Assembly (NCBI GenBank): GCA_034007745.1
Contig: JAVEQI010000014.1
Span: forward strand, 1-64,000
Length of the DNA stretch: 64,000 nt
Direction of reading: 5' to 3'
From: Desulforapulum sp034007745
GTDB taxonomy: Bacteria; Desulfobacterota; Desulfobacteria; Desulfobacterales; Desulfobacteraceae
A program made the position numbers and the translations under genes. Within the stretch, counting starts at the first letter, position 1; each line of letters starts with the position of its first letter. The notes under the pieces were generated by a model. It ran no database searches. It was not told the origin of the DNA and saw nothing but the letters and a program-made list of their open reading frames with translations. Of this stretch, positions 18,338 to 27,260 are shown in pieces.

Positions 18338-19343
18338 ACTTGTCGGATCCGGCCTCTTTTTTGTCCAGCTGTCGAACGGCAAGCACGGGGCAGGGTGACT
18401 GGCGGATGATCCTGTCCGTGGTCGATCCCACCATTAGTTTTTCCCAAAGGGTATGTCCCCGAATGCCCAGGACGATCATGTCTATTTTCTCCTGTTGGGC
18501 ATAGGTGATCATTTCCTTATAAGGCTCTCCATCTAAAAGGGTTGTCTTGGGCGTGCACCAGTTCCGGCTCTCCTCTGGAACCATGAAGTAAAGTTGTTTT
18601 TCAAGATTATCCCGCAATTGATTGAACTTTTCCCGTTTTTGGTCCATGGATCGCTTCTGCATTTCAAAATAATCACTTGATCGCCACTTCACATAGTCTG
18701 GCGGGGTTACATCAATATAGTCTGAAACTTTCAGGTCGAGGTTTTCCGATGGTTTTACCACATGGGTCAGATAGAGTTCTGCCTGGAATTCCTGGGCAAG
18801 GCTCAACCCATAGTCAAAGGCAAGCTTGGAATCCTGGGAAAAATCGCAGCCTACCATGATTTTCTTAAGTCTTATATCAGGGGGAGAAGAAGCTGGACTA
18901 TCAAACTTTTGTGTGTTCAGCACCAGTAACGGACAGTGAATGGTCTTGATCAGTTTTTCCGTTACAGATCCCAGCAAAAGGCGTTTTATTCCTGAGTTCC
19001 CATGGGTGGCTGTTATGACCATGTCGGCCCTGTGCTCCAGGGCAAGGTCTCGGATCCTGTCTGCCGGGTCGCCCTTGGCGATAAGAATCTCATAGGGGAT
19101 ATCTGCTTTTTTTACAAGGGTCGTAAGCTGTTCAAATGCCTTATCCATGTGGCTTTTCTGAAGGGCTTGAACATCAAGGGCGATTTCACTGCTCTTTAGA
19201 AGCGGTTCCACCTCAATGACCACATGGACCAGGAAGAGTTTAGCGTTAAACTCCCTGGAAAGTGCAATGCTGTAAGTGAGAGCCGTGTCTGTAAAATCAG
19301 AAAAATCAACGGAACACATGATTCTCTGGGGGCGTATTCGCAT
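18336..19343 (-). CDS. Tandem universal stress protein (two UspA domains)
   Basis: 335 aa made of two UspA folds (about 1-145 and 160-330). Both carry the ATP-binding signature G-x-x-G-x9-G-S/T: THGNSGIKRLLLGSVTEKLI in the first and IRGHTLWEKLMVGSTTDR in the second. Both domains therefore probably bind ATP. It is a cytoplasmic stress-response protein with no enzymatic role known. It is transcribed alone and converges on the DUF948-like gene. Confidence 0.9.
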   Translation of the reverse strand: MRIRPQRIMCSVDFSDFTDTALTYSIALSREFNAKLFLVHVVIEVEPLLKSSEIALDVQALQKSHMDKAFEQLTTLVKKADIPYEILIAKGDPADRIRDLALEHRADMVITATHGNSGIKRLLLGSVTEKLIKTIHCPLLVLNTQKFDSPASSPPDIRLKKIMVGCDFSQDSKLAFDYGLSLAQEFQAELYLTHVVKPSENLDLKVSDYIDVTPPDYVKWRSSDYFEMQKRSMDQKREKFNQLRDNLEKQLYFMVPEESRNWCTPKTTLLDGEPYKEMITYAQQEKIDMIVLGIRGHTLWEKLMVGSTTDRIIRQSPCPVLAVRQLDKKEAGSDK

Positions 19344-19629
19344 GGTGTCCTCCTTATAGTGTTTCGACCGGTGGATTGGGACGTGGAATTATTTACTTCT
19401 GGGTCCCCTGTGTGATAACCTTGCAAAAATGAAGTTCCCGAAGTTTCAGATCCTGGACAGAAACTCGAATAAAAATGATGCTGTTTGATTGTAAAATCTT
19501 GATGGGACGGTGTCAAGGAAATATCCTATATTGATTTGATAATAGATCCATGCTATACGCACGAAAAATGATTTGTATCTTAAACTTACATTTTCCTTTC
19601 CGGTATTTTCAACGGAGTATTATTATTAT

Positions 19630-21981
19630 ATGACTGTTCAAGTAATTCTTCTCCTGGCAATTATTGTCATGGCCCTGGTCGTATTTGTCGGGGGGTGGCT
19701 GTCTGTGGATCTTGTCGGGCTCCTCGTGCTTTCGGCCCTTGCATTGATGGGGTTTCTCACTCCAAATGAGGCCCTGGCCGGGTTCAGCAGCCCGGCTGTG
19801 GTAACTGTATGGGCTATGTTCATCATTTCCGCTGGCCTGAACCGTACCGGCATAGCCCATAGGCTCGGACAACCTCTCCAGCGTTTTGCCAAGGGCAGCG
19901 AAATTGTGCTCGTTGTTGTCCTGATGGCCACGGCGAGTGTTTTTTCTGCCCTCATTAACACTACTACTGTTGCTGCGGTTCTTTTGCCAACGGCCATGGA
20001 TCTTGCCAGGCGCAGCGGTCGACCGCCATCACGGCTCCTGATGCCCTTTTCCCTTGGATGCCTTCTTGGCGGTCCGTTTACCGGTATCTCCACCTCAACC
20101 AATATTCTAGCCACCGATGTTCTGACCAGTGCTGGACTTGAGACCTTTGAAATTTTTGATTTTACACCGATCACAGCGGCAATTGTGGTGGCAGGCATCC
20201 TGTTCGTAGCCTTGTTCGGGCGTTTTTTGCTGCCTTCAGGGGCCGGAAAGGCATCTGATAATAAAAGCGCTTCAGGGGCAGATTCCTACGGGCTTGACAA
20301 GCACCTCTTTACCACCCGGATTCGACCCGGATCTAAGCTTGCCGGTCGTACCCTTGTCGAGAGTCGTTGTGGTTCAGCTCTTTCCATCACAGTGGTGGCC
20401 TTGAAACGTAAAGGGGTACTGATTCTTGCCCCCCGCCCCACTGAAGTTCTGCTGGTGGGTGATGAGCTAATTGTTCACGGCCAGACCGATCGTGTAAGGC
20501 GATTGGACGGCAGTCAGCATCTTCGAATAGAACCCTCGGTTCAGGTTAAGGATATGATTTGTCAGCAAATGATTGTCGCCGATTGTCGCGTGTCTGAACG
20601 TTCCTCTTTTCTGGGTGCTACGCTTGTAGAAAGCGGGTTGCGGCGTGTGCACCATGTCCATGTGCTAACCTTGAATGACCCTGACGGCAAGCCAGTCAGG
20701 GATGCCCAGCGCCATCGTTTTGCTGCGGGTGATCGTTTGCTGCTCCAGGGAGAAAAAAAGGCCCTGGAAGAGCTATTCAGCAAGGATCTCGTGACCGAGC
20801 CGCAGTTTGTCTCCAGTGATGAGGTGGATCGTTTGACCGATGGCCGTGCCCAACTGCTGCCCGTACGCATTCCTGAGGGTTCGGGGCTTGTGGATCGTAA
20901 TCTGCTTGAAAGCCGTCTGGGCAATGTTTTTGGTCTTACCGTTGCAGGAATTGTCCGGAACGGGACAACGATCTGCATGCCGTCGCCCCAGGAAAAAGTG
21001 CAGGCAGACGATCTGCTGCTCATGCAGGGTTCTCCACGGGATCTTGAAACTCTCCAGGGGCTTCAGGAACTTGAAATGTCTGAAAAAACCGCCGGCCTTC
21101 TAGCCGAGCTTGAATCCCAGCAGGTTGGGGTGACCGAAGTGCTGCTTTCGCCAAGAACCACCCTTGCGGGCCGAACCCTTGGGGATCTTTTGTTTCGGGA
21201 ACAATACGGTGTCAGCGTGCTCGCAATCTGGCGCAAGGGCAGAGCCTTTAGAACCGGCCTGCAGGACATGCCCCTCAAGTTCGGAGATGCCCTGCTTGTC
21301 TATGGACAGCGGGAAAAGCTCCATGCCGTGGCCAGGGATCCTAATTTTCTAGTGCTGGATACGGCGGCTGTGCAGGTTCCCCGCATGGAAAAGGCGGGCT
21401 TTGCCGCCGTTATCATGGTGTCGGTGATCGTGAGTGCCATCCTCGGTCTGGTTCCCATCTCCATTGCCGCCCTTGCCGGGGCGTCTCTCATGGTTTTGTC
21501 CGGGGCTTTGAGCATGCAGGAGGCCTACCGGGCCATTGAGTGGAAGGTTGTTTTTCTCATGGCCACCATGCTGCCCCTGGGGGTTGCAATTCAAAAAACA
21601 GGAGCTGCCCAGATGGGGGCCGATGTTTTGATAACCATGGTGGGTGACCTTGGACCCCGCTGGGTGGTTGCCACTCTTTTCTTTGTTACGGTGGTCGCAG
21701 TTCAGGTGATTCCCCCGGCGGCCCTGGTTGTGCTCATGGCCCCGGTGGCTCTGAGTACCTCTTCCAGCCTGGGAATTTCGCCTCAACTTTTGATGATGAC
21801 TGTTGCCATCGCAGCTTCCGCCAGCTTTGCAAGTCCGGTGTCCCATGCCGCCCATATGCTTGTCATGGGGCCGGGCGGGTATCGGTTCATAGACTATGTC
21901 AAGTTGGGGGCACCGCTTACGGCCATTGTTTTTGCGGTTTCGGTGTGGCTGCTTCCCATCCTTTGGCCGGCTTATTTGTAG
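19630..21981 (+). CDS. SLC13/DASS-type anion permease with four RCK_C-like domains
   Basis: 783 aa from the ATG at 19630, which is preceded by CGGAG; an upstream in-frame start adds 19 residues of poor character. The N-terminal membrane half (about 1-210) has LGCLLGGPFTGISTSTNILA of the divalent anion symporter family. The C-terminal membrane half runs from about 600 to the end. Between them lie about 370 residues that divide into four TrkA_C/RCK_C-like units, starting near LFTTRIRPGSKLAG, MIVADCRVSERSSFLG, LLPVRIPEGSGLVD and VTEVLLSPRTTLAG. Relatives usually carry two. It may carry sulfate or another divalent anion, which would suit a sulfate reducer, but the substrate is inferred. Confidence 0.82.
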   Translation: MTVQVILLLAIIVMALVVFVGGWLSVDLVGLLVLSALALMGFLTPNEALAGFSSPAVVTVWAMFIISAGLNRTGIAHRLGQPLQRFAKGSEIVLVVVLMATASVFSALINTTTVAAVLLPTAMDLARRSGRPPSRLLMPFSLGCLLGGPFTGISTSTNILATDVLTSAGLETFEIFDFTPITAAIVVAGILFVALFGRFLLPSGAGKASDNKSASGADSYGLDKHLFTTRIRPGSKLAGRTLVESRCGSALSITVVALKRKGVLILAPRPTEVLLVGDELIVHGQTDRVRRLDGSQHLRIEPSVQVKDMICQQMIVADCRVSERSSFLGATLVESGLRRVHHVHVLTLNDPDGKPVRDAQRHRFAAGDRLLLQGEKKALEELFSKDLVTEPQFVSSDEVDRLTDGRAQLLPVRIPEGSGLVDRNLLESRLGNVFGLTVAGIVRNGTTICMPSPQEKVQADDLLLMQGSPRDLETLQGLQELEMSEKTAGLLAELESQQVGVTEVLLSPRTTLAGRTLGDLLFREQYGVSVLAIWRKGRAFRTGLQDMPLKFGDALLVYGQREKLHAVARDPNFLVLDTAAVQVPRMEKAGFAAVIMVSVIVSAILGLVPISIAALAGASLMVLSGALSMQEAYRAIEWKVVFLMATMLPLGVAIQKTGAAQMGADVLITMVGDLGPRWVVATLFFVTVVAVQVIPPAALVVLMAPVALSTSSSLGISPQLLMMTVAIAASASFASPVSHAAHMLVMGPGGYRFIDYVKLGAPLTAIVFAVSVWLLPILWPAYL

Positions 21982-22005
21982 GTAGTGGATAGTGGTCGGG
22001 GTGGT

Positions 22006-22028
22006 CGGGGCAATTATGAATTGCCCCG
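22006..22028. terminator. Perfect hairpin downstream of the permease
   Basis: CGGGGCAATT, ATG loop, AATTGCCCCG: a 10-bp perfect stem between convergent units. There is no T tract on either strand, so it may be an attenuator-like or processing structure rather than a classic terminator. Confidence 0.5.
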
Positions 22029-22040
22029 GCACCTTCTGTC

Positions 22041-22118
22041 CTAGCGGATGATTTTGTCCGGATCAATTCCTGTATCTGTCTTTTTGTCCTTGTCTGCCAC
22101 CTGGCAGGAGTTTCTCAT
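22041..22118 (-). CDS. Possible 25-aa small protein
   Basis: MRNSCQVADKDKKTDTG followed by IDPDKIIR. The ATG directly follows the stop of the upstream 29-aa ORF (TGAATG), which favours coupled translation. It is hydrophilic with one Cys. No homology is recognised and the SD is weak, so this is tentative. Confidence 0.3.
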   Translation of the reverse strand: MRNSCQVADKDKKTDTGIDPDKIIR

Positions 22119-22208
22119 TCATGTGGAAATTCCCATTTTGGGAAGAATATACGCCTGCAGCAGCACATAAATGCCGATAAACAGAATAATCCAAAGTCCC
22201 TCTTTCAT
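22119..22208 (-). CDS. 29-aa single-pass membrane miniprotein
   Basis: MKEGLWIILFIGIYVLLQAY followed by ILPKMGIST. One hydrophobic helix spans about residues 5-22 with a positive N-terminus. A strong SD (GGAGG, 6 bases upstream) makes translation likely. It reads divergently from the GntR-trpBA operon. Its role is unknown; small membrane proteins of this shape often assist a transporter or oxidoreductase. Confidence 0.6.
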   Translation of the reverse strand: MKEGLWIILFIGIYVLLQAYILPKMGIST

Positions 22209-22324
22209 ATGCAACCTCCATTTTTTCAACCTGGGTCGAGAAAAGTTCATACCTTTTTTAGGAAACTTATAAAACTATAAGCACCCATGGATAGAGGGTC
22301 AAATAAAAATATAGCCTCCCACAA

Positions 22325-22359
22325 TTGTCTTGACAACTTGACAGGTATTTGGTTTGAAT
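22325..22359 (+). promoter_or_regulatory. Candidate promoter and operator for the GntR-trpBA operon
   Basis: TTGACA at 22330-22335 and TTGAAT at 22354-22359 (18-base spacer) could be -35 and -10. The -35 is embedded in the perfect palindrome TTGTC-TT-GACAA (22325-22336), a plausible site for the GntR protein encoded downstream. A second TTGACA lies at 22338. Confidence 0.45.
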
Positions 22360-22390
22360 AATGGTAATCGATAATTTCCTGGAGCTTTTT

Positions 22391-23122
22391 ATGCTGAACA
22401 GTCAATCCCCAGTGCCCCTCTACCGCCAGCTTGCCGAAATTTTGACCGCCGCAATTGAATCGGGTGAGTTTCCATCGGGCACCCGGATCACACCCGAGAC
22501 CACCCTTGCAGCTAACTATGGCATAGGGCGGCCCACGGTGCGCCAGGCAGTTGAGCTGCTGGTGAATAAGGGCCTTGTACAGAGAAAAAGAGGGTCTGGT
22601 ACTTTTGTCGTTGAGGCACAGCGCAAAGTGGATCTTTTTTCCCTGGCCGGCACATCCTCGGCCTTTGAACGGCTGGGCATAAAGGCCCAAAAGAAAATGC
22701 TCGATCCAGTCAGCCTTGCCGTGGTGAATGATAAACCTGATAATCCCTTTCAAGGGCTTGAGGCCTATCAATTTTCACGTCTCGTCCTGGCCGGAGAAGG
22801 CCCTGTTCTGATCGAGGATTTTTTTCTGCACAAGGCTCTTTTTTCCGGCATTGAAACCCTAGTGTTGGAAGACGTATCCCTTGCCCGGATGGTCGAAGAC
22901 CGGTTTTACCTGAAGCCGGTAAACGGAAGGCAGACCTTTAAGATTGCAACCCTTTCTCCCCCCAGGGCGGCCCTTCTTGGTGTGGGGGAGAAGACCCCCG
23001 TGCTTGAGGTCGGCCGATCCATCCATTTCCCGGGTGTTAAAAACGGTATTTATTCTAAACTATTCTGCAGCACCGATAAATTTTCATTTTCCCAGACCCT
23101 AGGAGGGCATTCAAATGATTGA
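22391..23122 (+). CDS. GntR-family (HutC/UTRA type) transcriptional regulator
   Basis: 243 aa from the ATG at 22391, preceded by GGAG. A winged helix spans residues 5-70 (PVPLYRQLAEILTAAIESGE, then GIGRPTVRQAVELLVNKGLV and RKRGSGTFV). The C-terminal UTRA-type ligand domain follows. It ends 8 bases inside trpB, so it is co-translated with trpBA. It probably controls this operon through the palindrome at 22325. The ligand is unknown; tryptophan or a pathway intermediate would be the first guess. Confidence 0.85.
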   Translation: MLNSQSPVPLYRQLAEILTAAIESGEFPSGTRITPETTLAANYGIGRPTVRQAVELLVNKGLVQRKRGSGTFVVEAQRKVDLFSLAGTSSAFERLGIKAQKKMLDPVSLAVVNDKPDNPFQGLEAYQFSRLVLAGEGPVLIEDFFLHKALFSGIETLVLEDVSLARMVEDRFYLKPVNGRQTFKIATLSPPRAALLGVGEKTPVLEVGRSIHFPGVKNGIYSKLFCSTDKFSFSQTLGGHSND

Positions 23123-24341
23123 CAGGGGCTATTACGGAACCTTTGGAGGGGCATTTGTGCCTGAAATTCTGGTTGCAACCTTTGACGAACTTACACGGGA
23201 GTTCAGGCGGGCAAAGTCTGATCCAGCCTTTTGGAAGGAATATTGTGACCTCATGGGCTCCTATTCGTGCAGGCCGACCCCACTCACCTATGCTGAAAAT
23301 TTGACCGATCATTTTAAGGGGGCAAAGATTTACATAAAGCGTGAGGATCTAAATCATACGGGCGCCCACAAGGCCAACAATGTCATGGGCCAGGGGCTTC
23401 TGGTCAAACGAATGAAAAAGAGCCGGGTGATCGCAGAAACAGGTGCGGGTCAGCACGGGGTTGCAACGGCCACCATGGCCGCAAAGTTCGGGTTTGACTG
23501 CACCGTTTACATGGGGGAGAAGGATGTGAAGCGCCAGCGGCCCAACGTGTTCTGGATGGAACAGATGGGTGCCACGGTTGTGCCAGTGACCCAGGGCACA
23601 AGGATCCTGAAGGACGCCATTAACGAGGCATTCCGGGACTGGGTCACGAACATGGATACCACCCATTACGTCCTTGGAACGGCCTGCGGACCCCATCCCT
23701 TCCCGGAGATGGTGAGCTGGTTCCAGTCCATCATAGGCAGCGAGGCAAGGCAGCAGATTCTTGAAATAGAGGGACGCCTCCCCAAAAGGGTCTATGCCTG
23801 TGTGGGGGGCGGTTCCAATGCCCTGGGACTTTTTTCAGGATTTCCCGATGATGCCGTGGAGTGTGTCGGGGTCGAGGCTGCAGGACATGGGATCTCGTCC
23901 GGGCATCATGCCTCAAGGCTCTGCTCCAGGGATGCAAGTGTCGGTGTTGCCCAGGGCTACAAGACCTATTTCCTCCAGAACGGCGACGGCCAGATGAACG
24001 AGACTCATTCGATTGCGGCAGGCCTTGACTATGTGGGTGTCTCTCCCATTCTTTCCCGGATGCATGAAACACGAAAGGCAAGATTTGAGGCTGTGACAGA
24101 TCTTGAGGTGATCGAGGCGCTAAAGCTGACCATGCGATCAGAAGGCATTATCCCTGCCCTGGAGTCGGCCCACGCCTTTGCCCAGGCATTTAAGGAGGCT
24201 CCATCCATGTCAGCCGACGACTCTGTCATCATCAACCAGTCTGGCAGGGGGGACAAGGATATCTTTACCATTGCCGACGCCCTTAACGACCCTTCCTGGA
24301 GAGAGTTTATCATGGAAAAGGCAGGTGACTACAATGCTTGA
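23115..24341 (+). CDS. trpB: Tryptophan synthase beta chain
   Basis: 408 aa, full length. PLP lysine K86 is in GAHKANN, the phosphate-binding loop is GGGSNALGLF, and ETGAGQHGVAT is present, all typical of TrpB1. It condenses indole (channelled from TrpA) with serine to give tryptophan. It overlaps the GntR gene upstream and trpA downstream by 8 bases each, giving a compact three-gene operon. The other trp genes are not in the window. Confidence 0.96.
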   Translation: MIDRGYYGTFGGAFVPEILVATFDELTREFRRAKSDPAFWKEYCDLMGSYSCRPTPLTYAENLTDHFKGAKIYIKREDLNHTGAHKANNVMGQGLLVKRMKKSRVIAETGAGQHGVATATMAAKFGFDCTVYMGEKDVKRQRPNVFWMEQMGATVVPVTQGTRILKDAINEAFRDWVTNMDTTHYVLGTACGPHPFPEMVSWFQSIIGSEARQQILEIEGRLPKRVYACVGGGSNALGLFSGFPDDAVECVGVEAAGHGISSGHHASRLCSRDASVGVAQGYKTYFLQNGDGQMNETHSIAAGLDYVGVSPILSRMHETRKARFEAVTDLEVIEALKLTMRSEGIIPALESAHAFAQAFKEAPSMSADDSVIINQSGRGDKDIFTIADALNDPSWREFIMEKAGDYNA

Positions 24342-25095
24342 AACCTATATTCGGGAACGGCGCAGGCAAAAAGATATCCTTCTGATGACCCACATTGTGA
24401 TGGGGTATCCTGATTTTGATACTTCCATGGAGGTTGTCGAGGAGATGGTGGAGGCAGGGGTGGATCTCATGGAGCTCCAGATTCCCTTTTCAGAACCCAT
24501 GGCCGACGGACCTGTAATCCTCGGTGCCAATCAGGCGTCTCTCCAGGGGGGAACACGTGTTGAGCGCTGTTTTGAGTTTGCAGAACAGGCTATCGAAAAA
24601 TTTGACATTCCCTTTCTCTTCATGACCTACTACAATATTCTGTTCAAATACGGGGTCGAAGCGTTTGTGGAAAGAATGGCCAAAATCGATATCAAAGGAG
24701 CCATCGTGCCGGATCTCCCCCCAGAAGAGGGCAGAGATTATCTTGTGGCCATGGAGCAGAAGGGTCTTGCCCCTGTCCATATCTTTTCTCCCATGACCTC
24801 AAATCAGCGAATGGATTTTCTCGCATCTAAAACCCGGGGGTTTGTCTACTGCGTGGCAAGAAAGGGTGTCACTGGTAAAGAGACCCGTTTTACCAATGAG
24901 CTTGGCGAATATCTGGCTCGGTGCAGGCGGTCGACTGACCTTCCCCTGGCCGTTGGATTCGGCGTAAAGGATCGAAAGGACGTTGAATTTCTCAAGGGCA
25001 AGGCAGACATTGCAGTTGTGGGCTCAGAGATGATCCGGGTGGTAGACCGGCAAGGAGTCCCGGGTGTTAAAGATTTTGTTAAGAGCCTGGTTTGA
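24334..25095 (+). CDS. trpA: Tryptophan synthase alpha chain
   Basis: 253 aa from the ATG at 24334, inside the end of trpB. The catalytic acids are kept: E47 in DLMELQIPFS and D58 in PMADGP. The usual Gly of ELGIPFSDP is Gln and the Asp of SDP is Glu, a small departure from the consensus. It cleaves indole-3-glycerol phosphate to indole. An upstream open frame that extends this ORF is a shadow of trpB. Confidence 0.94.
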   Translation: MLETYIRERRRQKDILLMTHIVMGYPDFDTSMEVVEEMVEAGVDLMELQIPFSEPMADGPVILGANQASLQGGTRVERCFEFAEQAIEKFDIPFLFMTYYNILFKYGVEAFVERMAKIDIKGAIVPDLPPEEGRDYLVAMEQKGLAPVHIFSPMTSNQRMDFLASKTRGFVYCVARKGVTGKETRFTNELGEYLARCRRSTDLPLAVGFGVKDRKDVEFLKGKADIAVVGSEMIRVVDRQGVPGVKDFVKSLV

Positions 25096-25102
25096 AACCC
25101 AC

Positions 25103-25176
25103 CAATTTTAATTTTGATTTCACACTATAGGCGGCAATCGGTATCCCACTCTGACATTCAAAATTAGAATTACTGT
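25103..25176. repeat. Family A palindromic repeat, short copy
   Basis: TTTTAATTTTGATTTCACAC at the left and TCAAAATTAGAATTACTG at the right are inverted ends around TATAGGCGGCAATCGGTATCC. The left arm aligns gap-free with the arms at 10550 and 55153. Confidence 0.65.
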
Positions 25177-25271
25177 TTGAAAATGAGAAATATTGAGGTT
25201 GGAATTGCCTGCTTGACAGGCAATAATTGATTGTCCTATAGTTTGCCCTGCAACTTTTGGAAATGTCGGTA

Positions 25272-25433
25272 AGGAATGCAGATTAAATAAGATGAGCGGA
25301 AATAGCGCCGAACTTTGGCTCATCTACAAGGCGCATCAAAGGCCTAATAGCAGGCCTATTGGGCCTTTGATGCAACACAGTAGATGGGCCAAAGGGTAAG
25401 CAATTTGATTCATGTTATTTAATCTGCGTTCCT
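25272..25433. repeat. 162-bp palindromic MITE-like element, family B, copy 2
   Basis: Its ends are AGGAATGCAGATTAAATAA and TTATTTAATCTGCGTTCCT. It is the same length as the copy at 15145-15306 and in opposite orientation, with scattered differences. It lies in the 422-bp gap between trpA and the ABC exporter. Apart from this and the family A copy, that gap shows no coding frame. Confidence 0.85.
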
Positions 25434-25517
25434 AAGATTCTATCAGGATTATAATATCCTGTCAGTGATATTCAGGTTTTTTTCAGGCTTTCAGGTCTAA
25501 GGGGTAGAGGGGTAAAG

Positions 25518-27260
25518 TTGGGACAGTTCGATTTGATCAAACCCTATTTCATTGAACGGCGGTATTACATTGCTGCCGGTTTGCTTTCTCTGCTTGTGGT
25601 GGACATTCTCCAGCTCCTTATCCCGAGGGTAGTTAAATGGGCCGTGGACGGGATTGCCGCCTCATCACTTCATACCGGGTCCCTCTTACGTTATGGGAGC
25701 TATATTCTCCTGGCCGCTGTTTTTATAGGAATCTTCAGATTCGGCTGGCGATATTGCATCATGGGCACGGCCAGACGTGTGGAAGAGGGTATTCGCCAGA
25801 GGCTCTTTGACCATGTGATCACCATGCCCGCCCCTTTTTTTGACCGGGTGAGTGCAGGCGATATCATGGCCCACGCAACCAACGATATCACCAACATAAG
25901 GATGGCCCTCGGCATGGGACTTGTGGGTATGACCGACACGGTTGTCCTCGGGATTACTGCAATTGCCTTCATGGGGTATATCAACCTTGAGTTGACCGTT
26001 CTGGCCCTTTTGCCCATGCCCTTTATCGTTGTTTTCACAAAGATACTCAGCAAGCGGCTTTTTTCGGCCTACATGGCCGTTCAGGAGTCTTTCTCCCAGC
26101 TCATGGAATCTTCCAGGGAGCGGTTTGCGGGGATTCGAGTCATCAAGGCCTTTAATCGGGAGGATGAAGAGACCCGCACCCTTGCCAGGGAGTCCCAGGC
26201 ATATGTGGATGCAAATATGCGACTTGTACGGTACAGGGGGTTGATCTTTCCCCTCATCACCCTGCTCACAGGCGTCAGCCTTGCCGTGGTTGTGGGCCTT
26301 GGCGGCCAAAAGGTGATTTCAGGTGTGATCTCCCCGGGTGATTTTGTGGCCTTTATAGCCTACCTCGGGCTTCTTACCTGGCCAGTCATGGCCCTTGGGT
26401 GGGTGACCAACATGATCCAGAGGGGCAAGGTCTCCATTGACAGGATAAACGCTATTCTCAATACCCGGGCCACCATCGGCAACAGGGAGAATGCCCTGGC
26501 ACCCGAGTCAATAACGGGGGATATCCGGATTGAAAACCTGGTGTTTAACCACGGTTCGGGCAAGGATAAAACAGGAATCCTCAACGGTGTGAGCGTGACG
26601 GCCGGCCCCGGTCGCATCCTTGGAATTGCAGGTCCGCCCGGGGCGGGTAAAACCACCCTTGTGAACCTCATCCCAAGGATCTATGATCCCGATTCAGGTC
26701 AGATTCTGATCGATGATATTGATGTCCGGGATTTTGATATCCACTGTCTCCGGCGTTTTATTTCGTTCATGCCCCAGGAGCCCTTTCTTTTTTCTGGAAC
26801 CATCCTTGAAAATCTCAAGCTTGGAAATTTTCAGGCCGACGCCCATGATATCGATACTGTAGTTGAAATGGCGGGCCTGACAAGAACCCTTGAGCTGTTT
26901 CCCAGGGGGCTCGACACCATGATCGGGGAAAAGGGGGTGATGCTTTCAGGTGGTCAGAAGCAGCGCATCGCCCTTGCACGGGCGCTTCTCAAAAAGGCCC
27001 CCATCATGATCCTGGATGATCCTGTGAGTCAGGTGGACATTAAGACCGCAGCAGGCATAATTGACACCCTTGAGGCCTTGTCTGCCTCCATGACCCTCAT
27101 CATTGTCTCCCACAGGTTCCAGGCCTTTAGAAAAGCTGACAACATCATCGTTCTTGACAGGGGAAGAATCGTTGAAACGGGCAACCATGAAGAGCTTGTG
27201 GCAATGGGCGGATACTATGCAAGGGCCCATGTCATGCAGTCGGGCAACGAGGATATATGA
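25518..27260 (+). CDS. Heterodimeric ABC exporter, half-transporter with degenerate ATP site
   Basis: 580 aa: a six-helix membrane domain (1-310) and a nucleotide-binding domain. Walker A is GPPGAGKTT and the signature is canonical LSGGQKQR. Walker B ends MILDDP, with Asp where the catalytic Glu belongs. Together with the altered signature of the next gene this reproduces the asymmetric site pattern of TM287/288- and BmrCD-type exporters. The start is TTG with GAGGGG upstream. It overlaps the partner gene by ATGA. It probably exports a drug or lipid; the substrate is unknown. Confidence 0.88.
   Translation: MGQFDLIKPYFIERRYYIAAGLLSLLVVDILQLLIPRVVKWAVDGIAASSLHTGSLLRYGSYILLAAVFIGIFRFGWRYCIMGTARRVEEGIRQRLFDHVITMPAPFFDRVSAGDIMAHATNDITNIRMALGMGLVGMTDTVVLGITAIAFMGYINLELTVLALLPMPFIVVFTKILSKRLFSAYMAVQESFSQLMESSRERFAGIRVIKAFNREDEETRTLARESQAYVDANMRLVRYRGLIFPLITLLTGVSLAVVVGLGGQKVISGVISPGDFVAFIAYLGLLTWPVMALGWVTNMIQRGKVSIDRINAILNTRATIGNRENALAPESITGDIRIENLVFNHGSGKDKTGILNGVSVTAGPGRILGIAGPPGAGKTTLVNLIPRIYDPDSGQILIDDIDVRDFDIHCLRRFISFMPQEPFLFSGTILENLKLGNFQADAHDIDTVVEMAGLTRTLELFPRGLDTMIGEKGVMLSGGQKQRIALARALLKKAPIMILDDPVSQVDIKTAAGIIDTLEALSASMTLIIVSHRFQAFRKADNIIVLDRGRIVETGNHEELVAMGGYYARAHVMQSGNEDI

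Noticed and set aside
24178..24333. Longer trpA start
   Set aside because: The extra 52 residues are trpB read in another frame; the ATG at 24334 gives a normal TrpA N-terminus.
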